From positions 1 through 64,000 of the forward strand of contig JAIPBU010000016.1 in NCBI GenBank assembly GCA_021738535.1: a DNA stretch of 64,000 nt, read 5' to 3'. A program made the translations under genes and the position numbers. Positions 54,108 to 62,275 of the stretch are shown here, piece by piece. A model generated the notes under the pieces. That model was given only the letters and a program-made list of their open reading frames with translations, was not told where the DNA came from and did not search any database. Every line of letters starts with the position of its first letter. The stretch's first letter is position 1. The DNA comes from Bacteroidales bacterium. GTDB taxonomy: Bacteria > Bacteroidota > Bacteroidia > Bacteroidales > VadinHA17.

Positions 54108-55658
54108 CTATTTAATAATTTTTATTTCTCTTTCGGGCAGATTAACCTTTATTCCGTTTATCCTTGTTTCTATGTCGTTCTTATAGGTTATTGTCATTAC
54201 CAGTATTCCTTCTTCACTATATTTCTTCCATGTTCGATGCCTTAGGCCCATATCATAAAACTGCTCTTCCCTGATACGCCCGTTGTCATAATAATAGAAA
54301 TGATACCCGTCAGGATTATCCTGTATGTAATCTCCCCTGTAAAGCAGGTTATTTTCATCGTCATAATATTTCCATAATCCATCCCGCAAGCCAATAATAT
54401 AATTACCTTCTTCACGGTGGTCTCCTATTGTGATCTTCCATTTTCCATTTCTTTCACCATCAAGATATTCACCTTCACTAATAATTTTACCATCCTTTGA
54501 ATATTCAACAAACCTTCCATCACGGCTACCCTGGTAATATTGCTCTTCCCTCAAAATTGAACCATCCGGATAATACCACTTCCATAATCCCTCCGGCCGT
54601 CCGTTCCTGTATTGACCTGTCTGCACAATATTTCCTTCCCTGTTATAAAATTTCCATGATCCCGTTCTACGGTTATTATCATATGCACCTTCTTCCTTCA
54701 GGCTGCCTCCTGTATAATAATTCTTCCAATTCCCCTCTCTTCTGCCATCTTCAGTTACAATACCTTCAGACATTTTCTGACCCCTGTCATTGTAAATAAC
54801 AGACGATATTACATTTCCGTTTTTATCATAGTTTCTGTGTATGCCCACCGGCACATCCCTCCTGAAAGGACCGCTGAATATTAGATTACCATCATTGTCA
54901 TATTCATTTCTTAAATCTATTTCAGGATCATCATCAATATTTTCCTCTACTATTTTACCATTATCGTAGAGCATAGTTTCAGTTAAAATGCCTTTTTTGT
55001 TATATTTTTTATAATACCCGTTGAGTAATCCATCTTTATAGCTCATTTCAGTTTTGATCTTTCCGTCTTCATAAAATTCCTTCCATGGACCCTGTTTGAG
55101 ACCCTCACTATCTGTCCTGTTAATCCTTTCCCTGCTTATAAGAAAATCATTATTGTACTCATAAAGAGTAATTAACTTACCTTCTTTATCATATTCCCTT
55201 GACAGACCCTGCTTTTTACCGTCTATATACGGAATTGTTTGCTTTACAGAGCCATCGGGGTAATACCTGTATGCAGTTCCCTGTCTTTTATTTGCAGCAT
55301 ATAATTCCTTGGACCATACATACAGTCCATAGCTTATGTCTCTCTTATATTTATAGTAATAGCCGCTTTTTTTACCATAGAGGTAACTTATTTTCTCAAG
55401 TGTATCACCCGTTTGTGTGTAAAAAACCCAAATACTGTCAAGTAAATGATTTCTCCTTTTTCCTTCAGATTTAAGAACACCTGTAACATAATAACTTTTC
55501 CAGTAACCATCCGGTTTACCATTTCTTATATATCCCTCACTTGAAACAGTACCGTTTGGATACTTAAAAACATGATAACCGTCCTCCAGGTCCGTATTCT
55601 GAGAAAACATAACAGCCGGTACAGAAACAAGAAATATTATTAAAGCCTTCTTTATCAT
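54108..55658 (-). CDS. Large YwqK/MORN-repeat protein, secreted
   Basis: 516 residues with a signal peptide (1-19, VPAVMFSQ). The rest is about eighteen to twenty MORN/YwqK-type beta-hairpin units with Y-x-DG-x-x-x-x-x-G-x-W-K spacing, for example [20 protein letters not shown] and [20 protein letters not shown]. The YwqK family label 'antitoxin' comes from a Bacillus pair and does not fit a secreted 500-residue protein; no toxin adjoins. A scaffold or envelope-binding role is more likely. It lies 3 bp after nadA and 8 bp before ruvB. Confidence 0.85.
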   Translation of the reverse strand: MIKKALIIFLVSVPAVMFSQNTDLEDGYHVFKYPNGTVSSEGYIRNGKPDGYWKSYYVTGVLKSEGKRRNHLLDSIWVFYTQTGDTLEKISYLYGKKSGYYYKYKRDISYGLYVWSKELYAANKRQGTAYRYYPDGSVKQTIPYIDGKKQGLSREYDKEGKLITLYEYNNDFLISRERINRTDSEGLKQGPWKEFYEDGKIKTEMSYKDGLLNGYYKKYNKKGILTETMLYDNGKIVEENIDDDPEIDLRNEYDNDGNLIFSGPFRRDVPVGIHRNYDKNGNVISSVIYNDRGQKMSEGIVTEDGRREGNWKNYYTGGSLKEEGAYDNNRRTGSWKFYNREGNIVQTGQYRNGRPEGLWKWYYPDGSILREEQYYQGSRDGRFVEYSKDGKIISEGEYLDGERNGKWKITIGDHREEGNYIIGLRDGLWKYYDDENNLLYRGDYIQDNPDGYHFYYYDNGRIREEQFYDMGLRHRTWKKYSEEGILVMTITYKNDIETRINGIKVNLPEREIKIIK

Positions 55659-55661
55659 ATT

Positions 55662-56657
55662 TTATATACCAAGATGATCAGAAATTTCAAGCATTTTTCT
55701 TATTGGCCTCTCTGCTTTTTTCATCAGCTCATCATTCATTATTAATTCAGGTTCTTCATATTTTAAACTGAGATAAATCTTTTCCATTGTGATAAGCTTC
55801 ATAAAATTGCATTCACTGCAGCCACATGTAGAATCTTTTGCAGGTGCAGGAATAAATGTTTTATCCGGCCTGTTTTTTTTCATCTGGTGAATTATTCCCG
55901 GCTCAGTACCAACAATATATTTCAGGGAATCATCCTTATTAATATGCTTAAGCAAAGCACCCGTTGAACCAATGAAATCTGCTACCATCCTGACCGGTAA
56001 TTCACATTCAGGATGCACAATAATGCTTGCATCAGGATTACTGTTTTTAATATCCAATATTCTTTCAAGGGAAAACTCCTCGTGAACATGACATGCCCCC
56101 TGCCAGATAAGCATGTCCCTGTCAACCTTATTGCTTATATAATTTCCAAGATTCCTGTCTGGTGCAAATATAAGTTTTTCATCTTCCGGAAGATATTCAA
56201 CTATTTTAAAAGCATTGGTAGAAGTACAGATAATATCTGAAAGAGCTTTTATCTCAGCTGCTGAATTAATATATGTTATTACAGTCCTGTCCGGATTGGC
56301 CTCAACAAATTTTTTAAATTCTTCGGGCGGACAAGAATCTGATAGCGAACAACCGGCATTAAGATCCGGAATAAGCACTTTTGTTTGAGGCGAAAGGATT
56401 TTTGCTGTTTCAGCCATAAAATGCACACCGGCAAATAAAATAATGTCGGCATTTACACTGGCTGCTTTCCTGGAAAGGTCAAGACTGTCGCCTACAAAAT
56501 CTGCAATATCCTGTATATCTGGTGTCTGATAATAATGTGCCAGGATAACAGCATTCTTTTCCTTCCTTAGTTTGTTTATCTCTGCCTTAAGGTCTGTGCC
56601 TTTTTCAATTTTTTCGTCTATATATCCCTTTTCCGTAATATCAGACCTTTTAAACAT
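55662..56657 (-). CDS. nadA: Quinolinate synthase NadA
   Basis: 331 residues. Iron-sulfur ligand cysteines lie in NAGCSLSDSCPP, in QGACHVH or VHPEC, and in the C-terminal TCGCSECNFM. The substrate motif VILAHYYQTPDIQDIADFVGD opens the fold. It condenses iminoaspartate with dihydroxyacetone phosphate to quinolinate in NAD synthesis. nadB and nadC are not in the window. It is first in the minus-strand run nadA-MORN-ruvB and lies beside the candidate origin. Confidence 0.96.
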   Translation of the reverse strand: MFKRSDITEKGYIDEKIEKGTDLKAEINKLRKEKNAVILAHYYQTPDIQDIADFVGDSLDLSRKAASVNADIILFAGVHFMAETAKILSPQTKVLIPDLNAGCSLSDSCPPEEFKKFVEANPDRTVITYINSAAEIKALSDIICTSTNAFKIVEYLPEDEKLIFAPDRNLGNYISNKVDRDMLIWQGACHVHEEFSLERILDIKNSNPDASIIVHPECELPVRMVADFIGSTGALLKHINKDDSLKYIVGTEPGIIHQMKKNRPDKTFIPAPAKDSTCGCSECNFMKLITMEKIYLSLKYEEPELIMNDELMKKAERPIRKMLEISDHLGI

Positions 56658-57176
56658 ATTATTATTATTATTTAATTATATATATAACCTCTATGATAAT
56701 AGTAGTATCCTGTTGAAACTGTTTAAACAAAATACAAAAATATCTTGCAAAAACAGATATTAATAGCCCGGAAACACTTTTTCAACATTTCAAATATTAT
56801 ACCGTTTTTGATTTACAGATAATTATGTACTTTACTAACAATTGTTAATATTGTTTTATCACCCTAAAAGTACAACAATTTTATACCAAATCATTGTTCA
56901 ACAGAAGTTGAAATATTGGTTTAAAAAATTAATAAATATTGCTTATTTAATGTTTAGCCTGGCAGATTGTTGAAAGAGCCCTAATTATTAAAACATTTTA
57001 ATAAGTAATTAACAGTTTTCAACAATACTTTGAACATGATTATAGTCAGAATCATTGAGTAATTAAACAATATAGATGCCATACTGTTGTAGTAAAGGGA
57101 CAGGTATTAAAAGACAAAAAAGTATTATATTTATTTTATTGATATTATCTTTATCATTGTCCCAATAAATCTTCAC
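56658..57176. other. oriC: AT-rich gap with clustered DnaA-box-like motifs: candidate oriC
   Basis: 519 bp without a gene between divergent nadA and rpiB. The heptamer TTCAACA (or its complement) occurs at 56711-56717, 56781-56787, 56897-56903, 56968-56974 and 57018-57024. Two are full TTTTCAACA, 7/9 to the E. coli DnaA box, and a degenerate sixth forms the inverted pair TTCAAC-AGAA-GTTGAA at 56898-56913. An almost pure A/T run spans 56921-56950. Also present are the palindrome TAACAATTGTTA (56836-56847) and a near -7 box for rpiB, TATCTTTA, at 57146-57153. Gene orientation flips across the gap. Confidence 0.5.
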
Positions 57177-57620
57177 ATGAGTAAAAAAATAATAATAGCG
57201 GCAGATCATGCAGGTTTTAAACTGAAAGAAAAGATCAAAGCTTACCTTATCAAAAATAATTATGAGGTGAAAGATGCAGGCACTGCATCGGATGATAGTG
57301 TAGATTACCCTGATTTTGCCCATCCTGCTGCCAGTGGAGTAGAAGCAGGTAAATATGACCTGGGGATAACTGTCTGCGGTAGTGGAAACGGAATTAATAT
57401 TACAGCAAATAAATACCAGGGAATAAGATCAGCATTATGCTGGAATGAAGAGATAAGCAGGCTGGCACGGGCACATAATGATGCAAATATTTGTGCTTTG
57501 CCGGGAAGGTTTATATCCGAAGCGGAGGCATTGCTTATTGTGCGCACCTTCTTAAATACAGGTTTTGAAGGAGGAAGACATAAAAGGCGAATAGATAAAA
57601 TACCATTAAAGAGACTCTGA
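57177..57620 (+). CDS. rpiB: Ribose 5-phosphate isomerase B
   Basis: 147 residues of the RpiB/LacAB family. It opens IIIAADHAGFKLKEKI. The active-site cysteine region is ITVCGSGNGINITANKYQG, and HNDANICALPGRF and GGRHKRRIDKI complete the phosphate site. It interconverts ribose 5-phosphate and ribulose 5-phosphate in the pentose phosphate pathway. It starts right of the candidate origin and is separated by 1 bp from the Rrf2 gene. Confidence 0.95.
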   Translation: MSKKIIIAADHAGFKLKEKIKAYLIKNNYEVKDAGTASDDSVDYPDFAHPAASGVEAGKYDLGITVCGSGNGINITANKYQGIRSALCWNEEISRLARAHNDANICALPGRFISEAEALLIVRTFLNTGFEGGRHKRRIDKIPLKRL

Positions 57621-57621
57621 T

Positions 57622-58059
57622 ATGTTATCAAGCACATCCAAATATGGATTAAGGGCAATAGTGTATATTGCAGGAAACCAGAAGAAGGGAGAAAAAATTG
57701 GTATAAAAAAGATTTCCAGCGACCTTGAGCTGCCAATGCCCTTTCTTGCCAAGATACTCCAGTTAATGGTTAAGCAAAAAATACTTGATTCATCAAAAGG
57801 TCCTCATGGCGGATTTTCTCTGGCACGGGATGCACGTGAAATCCATATATCAGAAGTTGTAAAAGCAATTGACGGTGAAGATGTTTTCCACAGGTGTGTG
57901 CTGCATAACGAAAATTGTGTAAGTTTTGAAAATACCAGGTCAAGGTGTATTTTACATGATGATTATGTTAAGGCCAGGTACAAAATAGAAAAATTATTTG
58001 ATGAAAAAACAGTTCATAGCCTGGTGAATACAGCGAAAAATACAGATGCATTATTCTAG
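57622..58059 (+). CDS. Rrf2-family transcriptional regulator
   Basis: 145 residues: winged helix SKYGLRAIVYIAGNQ, then ISSDLELPMPFLAKILQLMV (recognition) and SSKGPHGGFSLARDAREI. Three cysteines, FHRCVLHNENCVSFEN and RCILHDD, sit where IscR/NsrR/RsrR-type proteins bind an iron-sulfur cluster. It probably senses nitric oxide, iron-sulfur status or redox state. It is located between rpiB and hemW with gaps of 1 and 6 bp, so it may be co-transcribed with both. Confidence 0.93.
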   Translation: MLSSTSKYGLRAIVYIAGNQKKGEKIGIKKISSDLELPMPFLAKILQLMVKQKILDSSKGPHGGFSLARDAREIHISEVVKAIDGEDVFHRCVLHNENCVSFENTRSRCILHDDYVKARYKIEKLFDEKTVHSLVNTAKNTDALF

Positions 58060-58065
58060 TTTATT

Positions 58066-59193
58066 ATGGCCGGGATTTATATCCATATTCCTTTCTGTAA
58101 AAAAAAGTGTCATTACTGCGACTTCTACAAAACACTGGACACAGGTTTGGCTGACCGCTTCCTTGAAGCATTGAAGAAAGAGCTTGTATTGCAAAATAAT
58201 TACCTGGATAAGTCCATTATTAATACCATTTATATTGGGGGAGGAACACCGTCGGTGTTAAGTGCCGTCCAGGTAAGAGAGATAATTGATACGCTCAATA
58301 ATAATTTCAGTATAGACGGTGATGCAGAGATAACCATGGAGGCAAACCCTGATGATATTGATAAAGTTTATGTACGGGATATTAAAAGATCCGGAATTAA
58401 CAGGATTAGCCTGGGAATTCAATCATGGAATGATGAAATACTTAGTTTTCTGAACAGAAGGCATAATGCAGAACAGGCAGAACAGGCGCTCAATAGTATT
58501 TTTGAGGCAGGTATAGATAACGTATCTGCAGATCTTATTTATGGAATACCTGGTATGACACCGGGTGAATGGAGAGAAAACCTGTTGAAAACATTCAGCT
58601 ATGACCTGGTGCATCTTTCTGCATATCACCTTACAATTGAGCCGGGAACAGTCTTTGGCAAGATGAAGGACCAGGGTGAACTCAGTGAAATTGATGAGGG
58701 AATGAGTGAAAAACAATTCAGGACCTTACTAGATATTTCAGAAAAGAAAGGTTTTGAACAATATGAGATATCAAATTTCTGCAGGGAAGGATATCATTCA
58801 ATACATAATACAAATTACTGGAAAAGAGAGCCCTACCTGGGCCTGGGCCCCTCTGCCCACTCCTTCAACGGTGAGCAGAGGCAATGGAATGTGAGCAAGC
58901 TGTCAGTGTATTTGAGAAACGTGGAAAATGAAATAGTTCCTGCAGAAAGTGAAACTCTTGAAAAGAAAGATCTTTACAATGAATACATAATGACCTCTTT
59001 ACGGACAATGTGGGGCGTCAACCTGGACTATCTCGAGGAGATCACAGATAAAGAGTCAAGGGATTATATGAATAATCTGGTTGTAAGATTTATAAAATAC
59101 GGAATGGTCAGCAGGAATCAAAATAATATAGTTCTGACAGACCAGGGCAAAATGATTTCAGATAATATTATTTCAGAGCTTATGATGGTTTAA
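58066..59193 (+). CDS. hemW: HemW-type radical SAM protein
   Basis: 375 residues. The radical SAM motif is CKKKCHYCDF (CxxxCxxC, residues about 10-17), preceded by AGIYIHIPFC. IYIGGGTPSVLS, EANPDD and ISLGIQSWNDEIL follow, and the C-terminal HemN-like domain is present. These proteins are often annotated as oxygen-independent coproporphyrinogen oxidase, but the short HemW form lacks the extra cysteine of HemN and acts in heme trafficking. Its stop overlaps the convergent coiled-coil gene by 4 nt. Confidence 0.93.
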   Translation: MAGIYIHIPFCKKKCHYCDFYKTLDTGLADRFLEALKKELVLQNNYLDKSIINTIYIGGGTPSVLSAVQVREIIDTLNNNFSIDGDAEITMEANPDDIDKVYVRDIKRSGINRISLGIQSWNDEILSFLNRRHNAEQAEQALNSIFEAGIDNVSADLIYGIPGMTPGEWRENLLKTFSYDLVHLSAYHLTIEPGTVFGKMKDQGELSEIDEGMSEKQFRTLLDISEKKGFEQYEISNFCREGYHSIHNTNYWKREPYLGLGPSAHSFNGEQRQWNVSKLSVYLRNVENEIVPAESETLEKKDLYNEYIMTSLRTMWGVNLDYLEEITDKESRDYMNNLVVRFIKYGMVSRNQNNIVLTDQGKMISDNIISELMMV

Positions 59194-60107
59194 AATCTGC
59201 CCTCAAGCATAAAACTGCTGCTTCCTATACTATGACCGTCCAGGTAAAGATCAACGGAATAAGTGCCCTCAATAAAATCACCGGTATTATCAACAAATAT
59301 GCTCATCTCAACATCCTTATTGAGATAATCCACCGTCCTGCTCTCCGTATATAACATTGTTTCATCATTCACTTCAAACAGGTTTTCAGGTGATGAGGTG
59401 ATAACCAGTCCATCCGGACGTGTAACCCTCATATAAACTGTTTTTTTACCGGGCTCAACGATGGGATTTTCATTGAGAATAAAGGCAACCTCAAGTTTAA
59501 CAAAGCGGCTTAACCTGTCTGTTTCCTTCCTCTTTTTATTCAGGGGTATGGGATTTATTTCACGGGCCTTAATAACTGATGCAACATCGACCTTATCGCT
59601 GAGCTCGTCTTTGACCTGGGACAATTCGGCGTTGGTCTCTTCAACCCTTCGCATCTGTTGCTTAATTTCTGTATTCTCAGCAATAAGAAGCTGGTTGCGT
59701 GTATTAAGTGAATCAATCTGAACAATGTAACTCTTCATTATTTCCCTCATTGTTGATATCTCCTTACGGTAAGTTCTGATTGTTTGTACATTGGAGGCAT
59801 TGATAGCCAGCAGGCGCTCAATTTTCAGGCGTTCTTCTTCGAGCTTTGCATTCAGTGTATCATTATCCGTCTTCAGTGTATCATATGAATATTTTAATTC
59901 CACAAGCTCATTGGTCAGTGAATCTTTCTGTTCAGTTAAAAGAGTCCTCATTTCCGTCATGTTGTTACGCTGCACAAAATACAAAACAATCATTGCTGCC
60001 AGTATTGTGCCCAGCACTGAAGCAGTAATGATCAGTATCTGCCTTAGCTTTCCCTGTTTGGGACTGCCGTTCTCAAATTCAGTTTTCTTATCTCCTTCTT
60101 CCATCAT
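59190..60107 (-). CDS. Membrane-anchored coiled-coil protein, unknown function
   Basis: 305 residues from the ATG pair at 60107; the track start lies 27 codons upstream in a simple-repeat region. One membrane helix (about 25-45, ILIITASVLGTILAAMIVLY), a periplasmic coiled coil (about 55-185) and a C-terminal beta-rich domain (about 205-305: YMRVTRPDGLVITSS, ending SSFMLEGRF). I do not recognise a named family. The architecture suggests an envelope scaffold protein. It is the only minus-strand gene right of the candidate origin. Confidence 0.8.
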   Translation of the reverse strand: MMEEGDKKTEFENGSPKQGKLRQILIITASVLGTILAAMIVLYFVQRNNMTEMRTLLTEQKDSLTNELVELKYSYDTLKTDNDTLNAKLEEERLKIERLLAINASNVQTIRTYRKEISTMREIMKSYIVQIDSLNTRNQLLIAENTEIKQQMRRVEETNAELSQVKDELSDKVDVASVIKAREINPIPLNKKRKETDRLSRFVKLEVAFILNENPIVEPGKKTVYMRVTRPDGLVITSSPENLFEVNDETMLYTESRTVDYLNKDVEMSIFVDNTGDFIEGTYSVDLYLDGHSIGSSSFMLEGRF

Positions 60108-60164
60108 CTTAATATATAGATTCCTGTTAAAGCTCACAAAGTTACTAAAAATGCATAAATCAAG

Positions 60165-60190
60165 TAATGGAATAATCCAATAATCCATTC
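60165..60190. repeat. Simple repeat of the TGGATTATTGGA type
   Basis: TAATGGAATAATCCAATAAT, followed by CCATTCC, lies upstream of the coiled-coil gene. It is similar to the runs near 14353-14457 and 19645-19680, here as partly inverted arms. Confidence 0.5.
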
Positions 60191-60297
60191 CTCAGCGGAG
60201 TTCATAAAATATTGATAACATTTACAAATTTATTAGCCGGGTAAAATAAGGATTGCCTATTTTTTGGCCTTAATAAAAACAAAAAAATTATCATTTT

Positions 60298-61701
60298 ATG
60301 AGTGGCTTCTATGGCGCTATTTCAAAAGAGGATACAGTAAGAGATGTATTCTACGGAACAGATTACAATTCACATCTTGGAACAAAAAGGGCAGGGCTGG
60401 TTTTTTATAACAGGCAGGACGGCTTCCAGAGATCCATACACAGCCTTGAGAATTCATACTTCAGGACTAAGTTTGAAGATGATCTGGATAAGTTCAGCGG
60501 GAATAAAGGGATAGGAATAATAAGCGATACCGATCCCCAGCCAATAATGTTTAACTCGCACCTGGGCCGCTTTGCTATAGCAACCGTTTGCAGGATGGTG
60601 AATATCGAAGAACTTGAGACATACTTCCTTACTGATAAGAAACACTTCACAGAAAATTTTGAAGGTAATGTAAATCCCACCGAAGTGGTTGCCAACCTGA
60701 TCTGTGAAGGTGATGATTTTGTTTCGGGTATAGAAAATGTATTTGATAAAGTAAAGGGATCGTGTTCCTTACTCATAATGACAGGCGACAGTATTATTGC
60801 TGCCCGTGATAAGCTGGGACGTACACCTGTGCAGATAGGAAAAAAAGAAGGAGCATATGCAGTAGCATCTGAAACAACATGTTTCCCGAACACCGGCTTT
60901 GAAGAGGAATATACACTGGGCCCCGGCGAAATTGTTGAAATCAATGCTGAGGGGTACAGGACAATTAAAAAGGCAGGCAGTAAAATGCAGATCTGCGCTT
61001 TTCTCTGGGTATATTATGGTTATCCATCATCAAATTATGAGAATATCAATACCGAACAATGCAGGTATCGTTGCGGCGCCGCACTTGCACGCAGAGATAC
61101 CGTTGAGCCGGATCTTGTGTCGGGAATTCCCGATTCGGGAATAGGACATGCAATAGGCTATGCCAATGAAAAAAAGATACCTTATTCACGTCCCTACCTG
61201 AAGTACACCCCAACATGGCCCCGGAGCTTTATGCCGCAGAACCAGAAGATGAGAGATTTGGTTGCCAAGATGAAACTGATACCAGTAAAAAGCCTGATAA
61301 AGGATAAAAAGCTGGTATTCCTGGACGATTCCATTGTCAGGGGTACGCAGATGAAAGACAATACTGCTGATTTAAGGGGGGCAGGAGCAAAGGAGGTACA
61401 TATGCGTGTTGCTTGTCCGCCCCTCACTTTTCCATGTAATTTTCTTAATTTCTCGCAATCAAGATCAACGCTTGAACTGGCAAGCAGGAAAGCAATAAAT
61501 AAACTGGAGGGATCAGAAAAGAACCTGGAGGAATACTCTGATCCGGCAAGCGATAAGTACCGGGCCATGGTTGACACCATAGCAAAGGATATGGGTATTG
61601 ATTCACTTATTTTCCAGGACCTTAACGACCTGGTTGAAGCCATCGGTTTACCCAAAGAAAAGGTATGCACCCATTGCTGGGACGGCAGCAGTTATTATTA
61701 A
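60298..61701 (+). CDS. PurF-like amidophosphoribosyltransferase paralogue without the catalytic cysteine
   Basis: 467 residues with the PurF two-domain layout: an Ntn glutaminase-like domain (1-230) and a phosphoribosyltransferase domain (about 250-450) with the PRPP loop VFLDDSIVRGTQ. Canonical PurF begins MCGI, where the N-terminal Cys is the nucleophile; this one begins MSGFYG, so glutamine hydrolysis should be impaired unless Ser serves. The ending CTHCWDGSSYY matches a Bacteroidota paralogue group. It might use free ammonia or act in another phosphoribosyl reaction. A true purF is expected elsewhere. Confidence 0.88.
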   Translation: MSGFYGAISKEDTVRDVFYGTDYNSHLGTKRAGLVFYNRQDGFQRSIHSLENSYFRTKFEDDLDKFSGNKGIGIISDTDPQPIMFNSHLGRFAIATVCRMVNIEELETYFLTDKKHFTENFEGNVNPTEVVANLICEGDDFVSGIENVFDKVKGSCSLLIMTGDSIIAARDKLGRTPVQIGKKEGAYAVASETTCFPNTGFEEEYTLGPGEIVEINAEGYRTIKKAGSKMQICAFLWVYYGYPSSNYENINTEQCRYRCGAALARRDTVEPDLVSGIPDSGIGHAIGYANEKKIPYSRPYLKYTPTWPRSFMPQNQKMRDLVAKMKLIPVKSLIKDKKLVFLDDSIVRGTQMKDNTADLRGAGAKEVHMRVACPPLTFPCNFLNFSQSRSTLELASRKAINKLEGSEKNLEEYSDPASDKYRAMVDTIAKDMGIDSLIFQDLNDLVEAIGLPKEKVCTHCWDGSSYY

Positions 61702-61709
61702 CAGGCAAG

Positions 61710-62141
61710 ATGAAAAAAATGAACTTAAAGCCCTCAGTCAGGAAGAAATATCTTATACTTATATCCGGTGTAGTATGGATACTGATAGGTTTACTGTTAA
61801 ACCATTATGCCTTTAACTGGTTAACGGAAAACAGTTATGCACACACCTATGTATATGTTATTTCAGGTATAGTGCTGGCTATTATTATTCATCATTTCGG
61901 CTTCCTTAAGGTTGTTGACAAGAACCTGGGAAGGATAAAGACACTTAATACCGAGACCTGTGTCTTTGCATTTATGTCGTGGAAAAGCTACCTGCTGGTA
62001 ATCATTATGATGGCTTTGGGTATTGCCCTCAGGCATTCCATGCTTCCCCGTAATCTTCTTTCGGTTATTTATATAGGCATAGGCCTGGCCCTTATACTCT
62101 CCAGCATCAGGTATATAAGAGTTTTTTTAAAAAGTGAATAG
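61710..62141 (+). CDS. Four-helix membrane protein, unknown
   Basis: 143 residues from the ATG at 61710, eight bases after the purF-like stop; the ORF-track start at 61665 would lie inside that gene. Hydrophobic segments at about 13-30, 42-60, 83-102 and 108-127. There are no catalytic motifs. Close spacing suggests co-transcription with the purF-like gene. The family is not recognised. Confidence 0.75.
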   Translation: MKKMNLKPSVRKKYLILISGVVWILIGLLLNHYAFNWLTENSYAHTYVYVISGIVLAIIIHHFGFLKVVDKNLGRIKTLNTETCVFAFMSWKSYLLVIIMMALGIALRHSMLPRNLLSVIYIGIGLALILSSIRYIRVFLKSE

Positions 62142-62275
62142 GGCTGTAGAATAATTGTTGATCCGGGGTACCCTTATATGTTGAACAGCTGTTATGCAAT
62201 ATCGCATAATTGATATAATTATCGTAGTTTTATACCACTTATGCCTGAAAAAACTAAATCAAAACCCAAAGAATA
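62142..62275. promoter_or_regulatory. Leader region of the M16 peptidase gene
   Basis: 134 bp with the inverted repeat TTATGC-N6-GCATAA (62192-62209), the palindrome GGGTACCC, and an isolated TGTTGAACA (62179-62187). No exact TAnnTTTG box is found; TAGTTTTA near 62225 is the closest. It may hold an operator and promoter. Confidence 0.3.

Noticed and set aside
54108-55658. Toxin-antitoxin system based on the YwqK label
   Set aside because: The protein is secreted and very long, no toxin gene adjoins, and the neighbours are nadA and ruvB.
57063-57323. 86-residue minus-strand ORF across the candidate origin
   Set aside because: It overlaps rpiB antisense and reads through AT-rich DNA with low-complexity composition.
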